Shown: positions 8,771 to 17,390 of the stretch, piece by piece | Layout of the letters: each line of letters opens with the position of its first letter | How positions within the stretch are numbered: position 1 is the first letter of the stretch | Origin: Bradyrhizobium sp. SRS-191 | GTDB taxonomy: Bacteria; Pseudomonadota; Alphaproteobacteria; Rhizobiales; Xanthobacteraceae | Length of the DNA stretch: 64,000 nt | Reading direction: 5' to 3' | NCBI RefSeq assembly: GCF_024586915.1 | Contig: NZ_JANBVS010000002.1 | Location: 62,001-126,000 of the forward strand | The notes under the pieces: generated by a model | Databases searched by the model: none | Seen by the model: only the letters and a program-made list of their open reading frames with translations | What the model was told of the DNA's origin: nothing | Translations under genes and position numbers: made by a program

Positions 8771-9109
8771 GGGAACCCTGGTCGTTTCGAAAGCGTGTCA
8801 GCGGGCTTCGAAAGCACTCAGCAAGCCGGCTGGAGCCTTCGAAGGGTCTTGCGCGTATGTTGCGGCAAACCCAAGGCACTGCAAAGTCTGAGGCCTCGAC
8901 CGGAAGCGCCAGGACCCAAGCCGCTTTGCCGGCGCCGCCGCCGGAGTGACTCGTTTCTATCTAGCCGAGCGGGGGGCATAAACCAATGGTTCCCCTCAGA
9001 ATTTGATCCACAAAGCTAACGTGCCGCTTGAACCGGAGAGCCGCCCCTTGCGCCGGTCGGGGCGCGCCCCCTAGATGGCCCCCATGCCGCGCCCCCTTGG
9101 AATCGCCCG
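8771..9109. other. Divergent intergenic region
   Basis: This 339-base gap separates the leftward PBP1A gene from the rightward ycgN-like gene. It should hold a promoter for each. I see no convincing small gene, hairpin with T-tract, or repeated element; the open frames crossing it are high-GC artefacts. Confidence 0.4.
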
Positions 9110-9622
9110 ATGACCGCACCGCTCAAACGTCCCTCGGGCCAGGAGGGAATGTTCTGGAAAACCAAGACCTTGGAGGAGATGTCCGAGGCGGAATGGGAAA
9201 GCCTGTGCGACGGCTGCGGGCGCTGCTGCCTCGAGAAGCTCGAGGACGAGGATACCGGCGACATCTACTTCACGCACATTTCCTGCAAGCTTCTGGACGC
9301 CGGCCTATGTGCCTGCAAGGACTACCCGAACCGCTCGGAACAGGTGCCGGACTGTGTTCGCCTGACGCCTGAGAATGTCCGCACCATCACCTGGCTGCCG
9401 CCTAGCTGCGGCTACAGGCTGGCGGCGGAGGGACGCGATCTCTATTGGTGGCATCCGCTGATCTCGGGCGATCCTCAGACGGTGCATGAAGCCGGCGTGT
9501 CCGTGCGCGGCCGGGTCGAGGGCACCGAGGACGACGTTCCGGACGACCAGCTCGAGGATCACATCGTGCAGTGGCCGGTGCTGCTGCCCAAGCGCGCCAA
9601 GCTCAGGCACCGGCCGAAATAG
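9110..9622 (+). CDS. YcgN-type cysteine cluster protein (UPF0260)
   Basis: A 170-residue protein of the UPF0260/CxxCxxCC family. The zinc- or iron-binding Cys cluster appears early as [13 protein letters not shown], followed by further cysteines in [18 protein letters not shown] and VPDCVRL, then the conserved [10 protein letters not shown] and WWHPLISGD blocks. Length matches the family. The ATG at 9110 is used; an internal ATG at 9149 ([11 protein letters not shown]) would also preserve the conserved part. The molecular role of the family is unclear. It is transcribed alone, divergent from PBP1A. Confidence 0.92.
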   Translation: MTAPLKRPSGQEGMFWKTKTLEEMSEAEWESLCDGCGRCCLEKLEDEDTGDIYFTHISCKLLDAGLCACKDYPNRSEQVPDCVRLTPENVRTITWLPPSCGYRLAAEGRDLYWWHPLISGDPQTVHEAGVSVRGRVEGTEDDVPDDQLEDHIVQWPVLLPKRAKLRHRPK

Positions 9623-9638
9623 CGCGATCACTTCGCAC

Positions 9639-9662
9639 TCGCACCAAGTCACGATGGTGCGA
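9639..9662. promoter_or_regulatory. Inverted repeat upstream of the MFS exporter, candidate operator
   Basis: The half-sites TCGCACCA and TGGTGCGA are perfect 8-base complements separated by eight bases, lying about 130 bases ahead of the MFS gene and just after the ycgN-like gene. Dyads of this size are common operators for TetR- or MarR-type repressors of drug exporters, but no regulator gene is adjacent, so this is only a candidate. It has no T-tract and is too short to be a good terminator. Confidence 0.35.
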
Positions 9663-9791
9663 CCGGTCCTGTGCTGTCGGGATACGCCCATGCGCGCGGC
9701 CCGCTGCCGCAAGGGAAAATTATGCCTTAAGTAGTTCGCTATCTGGCGAATCTGCGCGGCGCCGGCCGCGCGCGGCATAGCAATTATCCCC

Positions 9792-11375
9792 ATGAACAAG
9801 TTTGATCGGCAGAGCCATTACCCTGCCGCGTCCCAATCCTTGCCCGAAGAGCTCGCCGCCGAGCTGCCGGCGATCCCGCCGCAGGTGCAGGCCATCGAGG
9901 ATGCGCCGCCGCTCGCGGCCCAGGTGCCGCTGACCCAGGCCGAGGTCCGCACCATCCTGATGAGCCTGCTGCTGACGATGTTCCTGGCCGCGCTCGACCA
10001 GACCATCGTCGCCACGGCGCTGCCGACGATCGGTCGCGAGTTCCAGGACGTCACCAATCTCTCCTGGGTGATCACGGCCTACCTGCTGGCCTCGACCGCG
10101 GTCGCGCCGGTGTTCGGGACGCTCTGCGACATCTATGGCCGGCGCTCGATGATCATCACCGCGCTCAGCCTGTTCGTGGTCGGCTCGGTGGTCTGCGCAC
10201 TGGCGCCGAACATGCCGGTGCTGATCCTCGCCCGCGGTCTGCAGGGGCTCGGCGGCGGCGGCATCATGCCTGTCGTGCAGACGGTGATCTCCGACGTCGT
10301 CAGCCCGCGCGAGCGCGGCCAGTACCAGGCCTATTTCAGCGGCGTCTGGCTGCTGGCGGGATTGCTTGGCCCCGTCATCGGCGGCTTCTTCGCCGACCAC
10401 CTGCACTGGTCGATGATCTTCTGGATCAACGTTCCCCTGGCGATCGCGGCGCTCGCATTGCTGCTGCCCAAAATGGGCCGGCTGCCGGTCTATCACCGGC
10501 TGCGCAAGGTCGACTGGGCCGGCGGCCTGCTGCTGATGGCCTCGGCGGTCGTCTTCATGCTGGTGCTGACCTGGGGTGGGCACAAGCTGGCGTGGCTGTC
10601 GCCGACGCTGCTGGCGATGATCGGCAGTGCCGTGGCGCTGGGGCTCGCCTTCGTCTGGCACGCCAAGCGGGCGGATGAGCCGTTCCTGCCGCTGTCGCTG
10701 ATGGGCGGCACGGTGGTGCCCTACGGCATGCTGGCGAGCGGCTGCGCGCTCGGCGCCCTGATCGGTCTGACCGTTCACCTGCCGCTGTATTACGAGCTGG
10801 TCTATCATTTGACGCCGAGCCAGGCCGGTCTCGGCCTGATCCCGATCGCGGCGATCTCGACCTTCGGCGCGGCGATCGCCGGCCGTACGATGGCCCGGGT
10901 GAAGCACTACAAGCGCGTCGCCATTGTCGGAACGCTGATCGGCACCGTCGCCGCCGCCGTGATGACGGTCACGACACCATCGCTTTGGGTGCTGATGGCG
11001 CTGCTGTCGATCTTCGGCATCGGGCTCGGCACCGCATTTCCGATCTCGGTGGTGTCGCTGCAGAACGCGGTCGACCGTTCGCAGATCGGCACCATCACCG
11101 GCGCGATGAACTTCTTCCGCTCGATGATGTCCTCGTTCACGGTCGCAGCCTTCAGCGCCATTCTCTTGATGGTGCTTGGCGCGGACATCTCGCTCGCCGA
11201 GGGCGCCCACGGCGCGGTCAGCGGCATTGCGGAGGCCGACATGATCCACGCCTTCCGCTTCGTCTACGCCGCGGCGACCGCGATGCTCGCCTGCGCCTCC
11301 GTCTGCATGATCCTGATGGAAGAGCGCCCGCTGGCCGGCCCGTCGCGCAACGAGCCGGTGGAGCTGGCGGAGTAG
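9792..11375 (+). CDS. MFS multidrug exporter, DHA2 (EmrB/QacA) type
   Basis: A 527-residue integral membrane protein of the 14-TM drug:H+ antiporter-2 family. A hydrophilic N-terminus of about 55 residues precedes the first helix. Characteristic motifs are LDQTIVATALPTIGREF (motif D1, end of TM1), WVITAYLLASTAVAPVFG, the loop GTLCDIYGRRSMI (motif A) and LARGLQGLGGGGIMPV (motif B/C region), and the whole length is hydrophobic. It probably exports toxic organic compounds using the proton gradient. No adjacent periplasmic adaptor (EmrA) gene is present, so it resembles stand-alone exporters. Substrate unknown. Confidence 0.92.
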   Translation: MNKFDRQSHYPAASQSLPEELAAELPAIPPQVQAIEDAPPLAAQVPLTQAEVRTILMSLLLTMFLAALDQTIVATALPTIGREFQDVTNLSWVITAYLLASTAVAPVFGTLCDIYGRRSMIITALSLFVVGSVVCALAPNMPVLILARGLQGLGGGGIMPVVQTVISDVVSPRERGQYQAYFSGVWLLAGLLGPVIGGFFADHLHWSMIFWINVPLAIAALALLLPKMGRLPVYHRLRKVDWAGGLLLMASAVVFMLVLTWGGHKLAWLSPTLLAMIGSAVALGLAFVWHAKRADEPFLPLSLMGGTVVPYGMLASGCALGALIGLTVHLPLYYELVYHLTPSQAGLGLIPIAAISTFGAAIAGRTMARVKHYKRVAIVGTLIGTVAAAVMTVTTPSLWVLMALLSIFGIGLGTAFPISVVSLQNAVDRSQIGTITGAMNFFRSMMSSFTVAAFSAILLMVLGADISLAEGAHGAVSGIAEADMIHAFRFVYAAATAMLACASVCMILMEERPLAGPSRNEPVELAE

Positions 11376-11442
11376 CAAAGTTGCAAACATCAAGCCCATT
11401 TCGGCAGTGAACGTCGGAAGATGAGCCGGTGCTTGTGAATGT

Positions 11443-11600
11443 GCCCTCTCCCCTTGCGGGAGAGGGCATGCACGAAAGTGCGGCGATGTCGGTCGGGTGG
11501 AGGGGTATCTCTCCGCGCACATCGCTCGCGGAGAGATACCCCTCACCCAATCTCCCGCGCGGACCGACCGGAGATGCCCTCTCCCGCAAGGGGAGAGGGC
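11443..11600. repeat. Nested inverted-repeat element between convergent genes
   Basis: The outer arms at 11443-11469 and 11574-11600 are perfect 27-base complements, beginning gccctctccccttgcgggag. Inside them a second pair at 11500-11517 and 11527-11544 (gaggggtatctctccgcg and its complement) is perfect over 18 bases. The element lies between the convergent MFS and repeat/HhH genes, so it may end transcription from both sides. The gagaggg/ccctctc signature is typical of dispersed intergenic palindromes in Bradyrhizobium, and related sequence occurs at 55185-55524. Confidence 0.8.
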
Positions 11601-11641
11601 GCTGTATCTGGCAGCACGCTGGAACTTAGCTGATCGTCATC

Positions 11642-13357
11642 CTACTCGCGCGGCTGCACCACCTCGATGTTGTCCTGTCCGCGAGAGCCGTCGTCGAGCG
11701 ACGATTTGACGAGACCTGCCTCGGCTCGACGGGAGAACTCCGTCGTGCCGCCGCTCGCCAGCTCCTTGGCCTGGCTGATCCATTGCTCGCGCTCGATCCG
11801 GCCTGCAAAGGCCAGATAGGAGCCCACCCATTTGGCGTGTTCGGCCGTCCAGGCCGCGACCTGGTCGAAGTGCCAGATGCCGAGGCCATGCAGCCGCGCC
11901 TCGTTCTGCTTGCCGATGCCCTTGATCAGCTTGAGATCGTCGGCTTGCCCGCCACGTGGAGCGGCGAGGCCGAGCGGCCGGGTGCCGGCGTGGGCCTCCT
12001 CGTTCTCGACCGGCGGCATCAGCGCCGGCAGGTGGGCCAGGAGGTAGCTGGCCTCGTCCTCGCTCAGCGGCGCATCGGCCTGGTCGTCGATGGTGATCGC
12101 GCCCGATTTCACCGCCGTCGAGTGGGCAGTGTCCAGGCCGGCGGCGAGCAGCTTGGCCTGCGCGATCCAGTGCTCGCGCTCGATGCGGCCCGGGAAAGCC
12201 ATGTGGTGGCCGACCCACTCGGCATGCGGCGGCGCCCACTCGGCGATCTGGCTGAAATGATGCACGCCGATGTCGTTGAGGATGGCCTCGTTCTTCGGTC
12301 CGATGCCCTTGATGAGCTTGAGATCGTCGGCCGCGCCGTCGGGCGCAAGCAGGGACGGGGGGCGGCCATCATCGGCGCCATTGCCGTCGCTCGGCGGAGG
12401 TTCGGCCGCCGATGCCGCAACTTCGGCGGCGAGGCGATCGGCTTCCGCGTTGGCTGCGGCGTCCGCGGCGAGACGCTCGGCCTCGGCCTTGGCGGCCGCT
12501 TCGGCGGCCAGTCGATCCGCTTCGGCTTTGGCCGTGGCCTCCGCGGCCAGGCGGGCAGCCTCCGCCTCCGCCTTCGCGACGGCCTCAGCGGCAAGACGCT
12601 CAGCTTCCGCCTTCGCGGCAGCTTCCGCCGCAACACGATCGGCTTCGGCCTTTGCGGCAACTTCCGCCGCGAGACGATCGGCCTCGGCCTTTGCAGCCGC
12701 TTCAGCGGCGAGCCGATCAGCCTCAGCCTTTGCAGCCGCTTCAGCGGCGAGCCGATCAGCTTCTGCTTTTGCGGCCGCCTCCGCGGCGAGCCGATCGGCT
12801 TCTGCTTTTGCGGCCGCCTCCGCGGCGAGCCGATTGGCCTCGGCCTTCGCAGCCGCTTCCGCGGCGAGGCGATCGGCCTCGGCCTCTGCTGCGGCTTCAG
12901 CAGCGAGGCGATCGGCCTCGGCCTTTGCTGCGGCCTCCGCAGCAAGGCGATCGGCCTCGACTTGGGCCGCGGCCTGCGCGGCCGGCGACGGGCTGTCCGC
13001 CCATGGACGCGCGGGGGCCGGCGCCGTGAACGCTGCGACATTGCCAGGGCCGCCCGGGGACATCGCGCTTGAGTCACCGATCCCGACATAGTCCTTCAGC
13101 TGTCCGCCGACGAAGCAGCCGACGACGTAGCCGCCGACCATCAGCAGCGCCACCTCGAGCCACAGGCCGGCGCGGCCCGGCAGCACGCTCAGCATCGCCA
13201 TCAGGGCGCCGATCAGGAAGGCCAGAATGGCCGGCAACAGCCAGGTCCGCATCCAGTCCGGCTGCTTCGCATCCGACCAGGTGCGCCAGCCGACGAAGCC
13301 GCCGATGACGATGGCGAGGAGGATCCAGAAAAAGAACGTCGTCAGGTCGTACATCAT
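11642..13357 (-). CDS. Membrane protein with 14 Ala-rich 13-residue repeats and two helix-hairpin-helix domains
   Basis: A 571-residue protein. Residues 5-26 and about 40-85 contain hydrophobic segments, giving probably three membrane helices. Residues 135-319 are 14 tandem copies of a 13-residue unit ADRLAAEAAAKAE, predicted as a long charged alpha-helix or coiled coil like the TolA stalk. The C-terminus has two copies of a domain starting DDLKLIKGIG, each followed about 30 residues later by an ERE.WI.QAK segment. LIKGIGxxNE is a helix-hairpin-helix motif. The gene starts 12 bases after the OmpA/BON gene's stop codon, so they form an operon. A stalk crossing the periplasm, or a cytosolic rod holding HhH pairs, would both fit. 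Function unknown. Confidence 0.85.
   Translation of the reverse strand: MMYDLTTFFFWILLAIVIGGFVGWRTWSDAKQPDWMRTWLLPAILAFLIGALMAMLSVLPGRAGLWLEVALLMVGGYVVGCFVGGQLKDYVGIGDSSAMSPGGPGNVAAFTAPAPARPWADSPSPAAQAAAQVEADRLAAEAAAKAEADRLAAEAAAEAEADRLAAEAAAKAEANRLAAEAAAKAEADRLAAEAAAKAEADRLAAEAAAKAEADRLAAEAAAKAEADRLAAEVAAKAEADRVAAEAAAKAEAERLAAEAVAKAEAEAARLAAEATAKAEADRLAAEAAAKAEAERLAADAAANAEADRLAAEVAASAAEPPPSDGNGADDGRPPSLLAPDGAADDLKLIKGIGPKNEAILNDIGVHHFSQIAEWAPPHAEWVGHHMAFPGRIEREHWIAQAKLLAAGLDTAHSTAVKSGAITIDDQADAPLSEDEASYLLAHLPALMPPVENEEAHAGTRPLGLAAPRGGQADDLKLIKGIGKQNEARLHGLGIWHFDQVAAWTAEHAKWVGSYLAFAGRIEREQWISQAKELASGGTTEFSRRAEAGLVKSSLDDGSRGQDNIEVVQPRE
12400..12955 (-). repeat. 39-bp tandem coding repeats (14 units)
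   Basis: Within the repeat/HhH gene, 14 units of 39 bases encode ADRLAAEAAAKAE with small changes (K to E, D to N or E, A to V). Unit 11 carries a two-residue insertion (AEAARLAAEATAKAE), and the last unit is slightly degenerate. DNA identity is highest in the central units, for example around 12700-12840 where adjacent units are nearly identical, suggesting recent expansion. Copy number is likely to vary among strains. Confidence 0.85.
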
Positions 13358-13369
13358 GATGTCAGCGCC

Positions 13370-15487
13370 TCACTTCACGACGAATTCGATGCGGCGGTTC
13401 TGCGCGCGGCCGTCAGGCGTGTCGTTGGAGGCGACCGGTCGGTTCTGGCCGTAGCCTTCCGAAGTCATCCGCGAGGTGTCGATGCCGGCCTCGCTGATGT
13501 AGCCGACCACGGCCTCCGCCCGCCGCTTCGAGAGATCCATGTTGTCGGCTTCGTCGCCGACATTGTCGGTGTGGCCTCCGATCGCGATCTCGGCGTCTTT
13601 GCAGCGCTGCGCCACGTCGACGATGTGGTCCAGCAGCGCCAGCGACTCGCGGCTGAGCTCGGCGCTGCCGGTCGCAAAGCGGATGCGCCCCTTGGCGAGC
13701 AGGCCCTCGAACGCCGGCTGGCATTCGGCCACGGGGAGCGGCGGGCTCTCCGGCTTCACCCCGATCTTGACCTCGTCGAGCTTGAGATCGCCGCCGGCGT
13801 CGGCAAGCTCCTTGCGCACCTGCTCGGCTGATTTGTCGTAGATGGCGAGCGCGTCGACCGAGACGGTCGCGTCCTTCGCCGTCAGAGATCCGGACCACAG
13901 CCGCGCCAGGGCCGGGAATGTCGCCGTCAGCGATTTGACGAAATCCTTCGGCGCGCCGTCGGCGATCTTCAAACCGTCCTCGACCGTTTCGGTGACGAAG
14001 GCCGATGTGGCCGCGCCGACGAGATCGCGGCGTGCGGCATCATCTGGCACATAGCCGCTCAGCTGGACGCGGCCGTCCTGCTTCTGCAGGCTGAAGGTGT
14101 AAGGCGAGACCGGGCCGTCGCGCACGTCCACGGCAGCGAGCGTGAACGGCGCGGGCAGCGCGCCGGCCAGTTGCTCGCGCACCGCAGCGCCGGTGACGTT
14201 GGCGAGCCCGACCCCGCTGATCGAGACCTGCGTGTCGTTGATATCGGCGCGGCCGTCCGAAAGCTTGGCGAGCTGTTGCAGCAGGCCGGCACCGACCTTG
14301 GCGACATCGCCGTCGGGCGCGCCGCGCGCGATGCCGATCTGGCTGTTGATCGGCTTGCCGTCGAACTGTCCGGTCGCCGCGCCCATGATCGCCTCGCGAG
14401 AGGCTGTGCTGGGCGCGAGACCCGACAGGCTCAGCCCGGTGCCGTTGAACTCTGCCGTCCAGCGGTACGGCTTGATCTCCGGCGGCAGAATGTCCGCCTT
14501 GGCAAGCGTCAGGCCGGCCGGCAACTTGCCGACGCCGGCCATGGCCTCGTCGTAGGCGGCAGAGGAGGGCGCCTCGCCGGAGATCGTGTAGGAGGCGTCG
14601 GTGATGACGACACGGCCCGTGCTCAGCCGCGCCAGCTCGGCCAGCGCGTACGTGGCAAAGGCATTGAAATCACCAGCGGGCGCGCCGCGCGCGATCTGCA
14701 TCTGATGCATCACGGATGACCCCGGCCACGCCTTGGCCGCGGCAGTCTCGAGCGCGCGCCTGAGATCGTCGGTCGGAACGACGCCGGATAAGACGACCGA
14801 TTTGTCGTCCCGCACCGCGCTCCAGATGAAGGGCTTTGCCTCCGGCGGCAGGATGGCGACCTTGTCGAGCACCGCGCCGCTCGGCAGCTGCCGCGTCGCC
14901 GCAACAGCCGCCTCATACACATCGGACGAGGCGGCCGTGCCCGCGATCGAATAGGACTTGTCCGCGAGCGCGAAGGCGCCGCCATTGAGCTTGGCGGCCT
15001 GGGCCAGGCCATGGCCGGCGATGGCGGCAAAGTTGACGGGAGCCCCCAGAGCATAGCCGAGCCGATCGACGACTCCGCCGCCGCCCGCGGAGCGGGCCGC
15101 GTTGAGAATGGCTTCGCGGACCGCGGGCGTCGGCACGCCGCCTTCGAGCACGAGCTGGTTGCCGTTGCGTGCGGCGCGGAATGCGTAGGGTTTCGGTGTC
15201 GGCAGCTTGTCGTAGCTGTCATCGACCAGGCGGACGCCGTTCACTGCTGCGGCTTCGCTCAGCCGCTCCGGCTGATCGGCGCTGAACTCGGGCCCCTCGA
15301 TGCGAACGTCGCGGCCGGCGACTGACACCTTCAGCGCAGCAGTGGTATCCGGTGCGGCCGCCGCGACGGCGGCGCGCGCTCGCGGCGCAATATCGTCTTC
15401 GACGTCAGCTGTCTTGAAGCTCACCGCCGCCAGCCAGAGCACGGCGACAGCGATCAGTCCCGTCCACCATTTCGATGGTTGATGCAT
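13370..15487 (-). CDS. OmpA-family protein with BON-like repeats
   Basis: A 705-residue envelope protein. An N-terminal hydrophobic segment (residues 9-24, WTGLIAVAVLWLAAVSF) serves as a signal or anchor. Residues 45-560 contain about four degenerate repeats of a BON-like unit, each with LSG/LEG.VP....R and a GAP.G motif (for example ALGAPVNFAAIAGHGLAQ, IARGAPAGDFNAFATYAL, IARGAPDGDVAKVGAGLL). The C-terminal 110 residues are a classic OmpA-like peptidoglycan-binding domain (GRIRFATGSAEL, GGHTDNVGDEADNMDLSKRR, AQNRRIEFVVK). This layout resembles mycobacterial ArfA-type proteins. It leads an operon with the repeat/HhH membrane protein. It probably anchors to peptidoglycan; the BON repeats may bind lipid or another protein. 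Confidence 0.9.
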   Translation of the reverse strand: MHQPSKWWTGLIAVAVLWLAAVSFKTADVEDDIAPRARAAVAAAAPDTTAALKVSVAGRDVRIEGPEFSADQPERLSEAAAVNGVRLVDDSYDKLPTPKPYAFRAARNGNQLVLEGGVPTPAVREAILNAARSAGGGGVVDRLGYALGAPVNFAAIAGHGLAQAAKLNGGAFALADKSYSIAGTAASSDVYEAAVAATRQLPSGAVLDKVAILPPEAKPFIWSAVRDDKSVVLSGVVPTDDLRRALETAAAKAWPGSSVMHQMQIARGAPAGDFNAFATYALAELARLSTGRVVITDASYTISGEAPSSAAYDEAMAGVGKLPAGLTLAKADILPPEIKPYRWTAEFNGTGLSLSGLAPSTASREAIMGAATGQFDGKPINSQIGIARGAPDGDVAKVGAGLLQQLAKLSDGRADINDTQVSISGVGLANVTGAAVREQLAGALPAPFTLAAVDVRDGPVSPYTFSLQKQDGRVQLSGYVPDDAARRDLVGAATSAFVTETVEDGLKIADGAPKDFVKSLTATFPALARLWSGSLTAKDATVSVDALAIYDKSAEQVRKELADAGGDLKLDEVKIGVKPESPPLPVAECQPAFEGLLAKGRIRFATGSAELSRESLALLDHIVDVAQRCKDAEIAIGGHTDNVGDEADNMDLSKRRAEAVVGYISEAGIDTSRMTSEGYGQNRPVASNDTPDGRAQNRRIEFVVK

Positions 15488-15754
15488 GTGAGAGCCCCCC
15501 GTTTCCCCACCTGCGCCGGGTTCACCCGGATCGTGCCGTTGTCGTGAACCACCCGTCGAGCGTAGCAGAATAGTTCCCGGAGACCAGCCGTCTGCGCGTT
15601 GTGTCGTTTCCTATTCACAAGCGCAGATGGCGTCGTCTTCGGCAGCCGCGCTCCGCGCGTCATCGATCTTTGTCCGATGCGACGAGGGTGCGATCGAACT
15701 GTGACCGTTCGACGACGAAGCTCTTGCCTCGTCTTCACGCCGCCGTGCGGAGCT

Positions 15755-17347
15755 TCACTCCTCCAGCGCCCGCCTGAGGCGGCGGATGATGACGCCGCGG
15801 GCGCGATCGTCCGCGGCCTGCTCGATGCGCGCGTGGATGTCGAGCAGCAGGCCCGACATATCATTATGCCAGTCGAGCCGGGTGACGGCCTCCGGCGCGA
15901 GCCGTCGCCTTCGTGCGGCGTCGAGCAGCGTCGGCGCGGCGCTGGTGAGCTCATAGACGTCGTCGAGCAGGGGAGAGAACACCTTGGCCGCCGGCACGAT
16001 CCGCTCGCCGACGCGCGTCGCCAATGCGGCGATCGCCGCCTCCTCGCCATGCGACAGGAACAGCCCGCGCGCGATCGGCCGGCGCGCCGCGATCCAGCGC
16101 GCGATCTCGGCGCCGTCGGCGTGACCCGAATAGTCGTCGATCATGCGGATGCGGGCGCTGACCTTGATCTCCTCGCCCTGGATGCGCACCGCCTTGACGC
16201 CGTCCTGCAGGAAGCGGCCGAGCGTGCCGTTGGCCTGGTAGCCGACCAGCAGCACCGTGGCGCGGCTGTTCCACAGCCAGCGCTTGAGATGATGGCGGAT
16301 GCGGCCGGCATCGCACATGCCGCTGGCGGCGATGATGATGTGAAAGCCGGTCAGCTTGGCGATCGCCTTGCTCTCGTCGACGGTTTCGGTGAAGCGCAGA
16401 TGCGGCGAGGACAGCAGGCGGCCGATATCGCTGCCGCCGTCGAGGCTCTCGGTGTGCGCGCGAAACACCTCGGTGGCGTGGATGGCGAGCGGCGAGTCCA
16501 GGAAGATCGGCGCGGCCGGAATCGCGCCATGCTCCATCAGCCCGACCAGATCGACGATCAGCTCCTGCGTCCGCTCCACTGCGAAAGCCGGGATCAGCAG
16601 CGCGCCTCTGGCGGTCGCGGCGTCGCGCACCTCGCCGGCGAGACGGTCGCGGCGTTGCTCCGGCGTGATCGGCTCGCGAATGCGATCGCCGTAAGTGGCT
16701 TCCGAGATCACGTAGTCGAAGCCTTCCGGCGCCTTCGGATCAGGCTGCAGAAGCTTGGCGTCCGGGCCGACGTCACCTGAGGCGAGCAGGCGCAGCGGCG
16801 CGCCGTCGGCGCCTTGTCCGGCAAATTCGATCTCGATCGAGGCCGAGCCCAGGAGGTGTCCGGCATTCCAGTAGCGGGCGCGGACGCCCGGCATGATGTC
16901 GGTCCAGGTCTCGTAGGGCACGGCTTGAAAATATTGCAGCGACGCGATCGCATCGGCCTGGGTGTAGATCGGGCTGACCTCGTCGCGGCCGCGCGCGATG
17001 TTACGCCGGTTCAACGCCAGCACTTCCTGCTCCTGGATGTTGCCGGCGTCCGGCAGCATCCAGGAGCACAGATCGATAGTGCCGCGCGTGGCGAAGATCT
17101 TGCCGTCGAAGCCCATCCGCACCAGCTTCGGCAGCAGGCCGCTGTGGTCGATATGCGCATGCGTCAGCAGCACGGCCTCGATGTCTTCAGGCCGGAACGG
17201 GAAGTCGCCGTAGTTCAGCTCCTTCAGCGTCTTCTGGCCCTGGAACAGGCCGCAATCGATGAGGATCTGGCCCTGGTCGGTGCGGACCAGATAGCAGGAC
17301 CCGGTCACGGTATGCGCGGCGCCGCAGAAGCGAAGGCTGACACTCAT
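15755..17347 (-). CDS. MBL-fold beta-CASP/RMMBL metallohydrolase
   Basis: A 530-residue soluble protein. I used the ATG giving MSVSLRFCGAAHTVTGSCYL, which matches the family N-terminus. The metal-binding HAHIDHSG motif lies near residues 65-72, then a beta-CASP region (ASGMCDAGRIRHHLKRWL) and a C-terminal RMMBL block (RMIDDYSGHADGAEIARWI). Members include CPSF-like and RNase J-like ribonucleases and many uncharacterised bacterial proteins. The gene lies 43 bases downstream of an AMP-phosphorylase-like gene in the same direction, suggesting an operon in which RNA-derived nucleotides are processed. Nuclease activity is inferred, not shown. Confidence 0.92.
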   Translation of the reverse strand: MSVSLRFCGAAHTVTGSCYLVRTDQGQILIDCGLFQGQKTLKELNYGDFPFRPEDIEAVLLTHAHIDHSGLLPKLVRMGFDGKIFATRGTIDLCSWMLPDAGNIQEQEVLALNRRNIARGRDEVSPIYTQADAIASLQYFQAVPYETWTDIMPGVRARYWNAGHLLGSASIEIEFAGQGADGAPLRLLASGDVGPDAKLLQPDPKAPEGFDYVISEATYGDRIREPITPEQRRDRLAGEVRDAATARGALLIPAFAVERTQELIVDLVGLMEHGAIPAAPIFLDSPLAIHATEVFRAHTESLDGGSDIGRLLSSPHLRFTETVDESKAIAKLTGFHIIIAASGMCDAGRIRHHLKRWLWNSRATVLLVGYQANGTLGRFLQDGVKAVRIQGEEIKVSARIRMIDDYSGHADGAEIARWIAARRPIARGLFLSHGEEAAIAALATRVGERIVPAAKVFSPLLDDVYELTSAAPTLLDAARRRRLAPEAVTRLDWHNDMSGLLLDIHARIEQAADDRARGVIIRRLRRALEE

Positions 17348-17390
17348 GCGGCAATCTCCAGACAATGAGACGAACCATGACGACGGCTCA

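Noticed and set aside
7427-9019. 530-residue plus-strand frame over PBP1A
   Set aside because: Antisense shadow: PBP1A carries all GT51 and transpeptidase motifs on the other strand, and the shadow has no recognisable domain.
9720-11546. 608-residue minus-strand frame over the MFS exporter
   Set aside because: Composition is His/Arg/Asp-rich without hydrophobic segments or motifs; the exporter on the plus strand is unambiguous.
12400-12955. Possible CRISPR array because of regularly spaced repeats
   Set aside because: Units are contiguous with no unique spacers, stay in frame inside a long gene, and no cas genes are present.
12109-13091. Other-frame ORFs over the 39-bp repeats (Arg/Pro-rich or Ser/Ala-rich repetitive proteins)
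   Set aside because: They are alternative readings of the same tandem repeats. Only the minus-strand frame joins the repeats to membrane helices and HhH domains.
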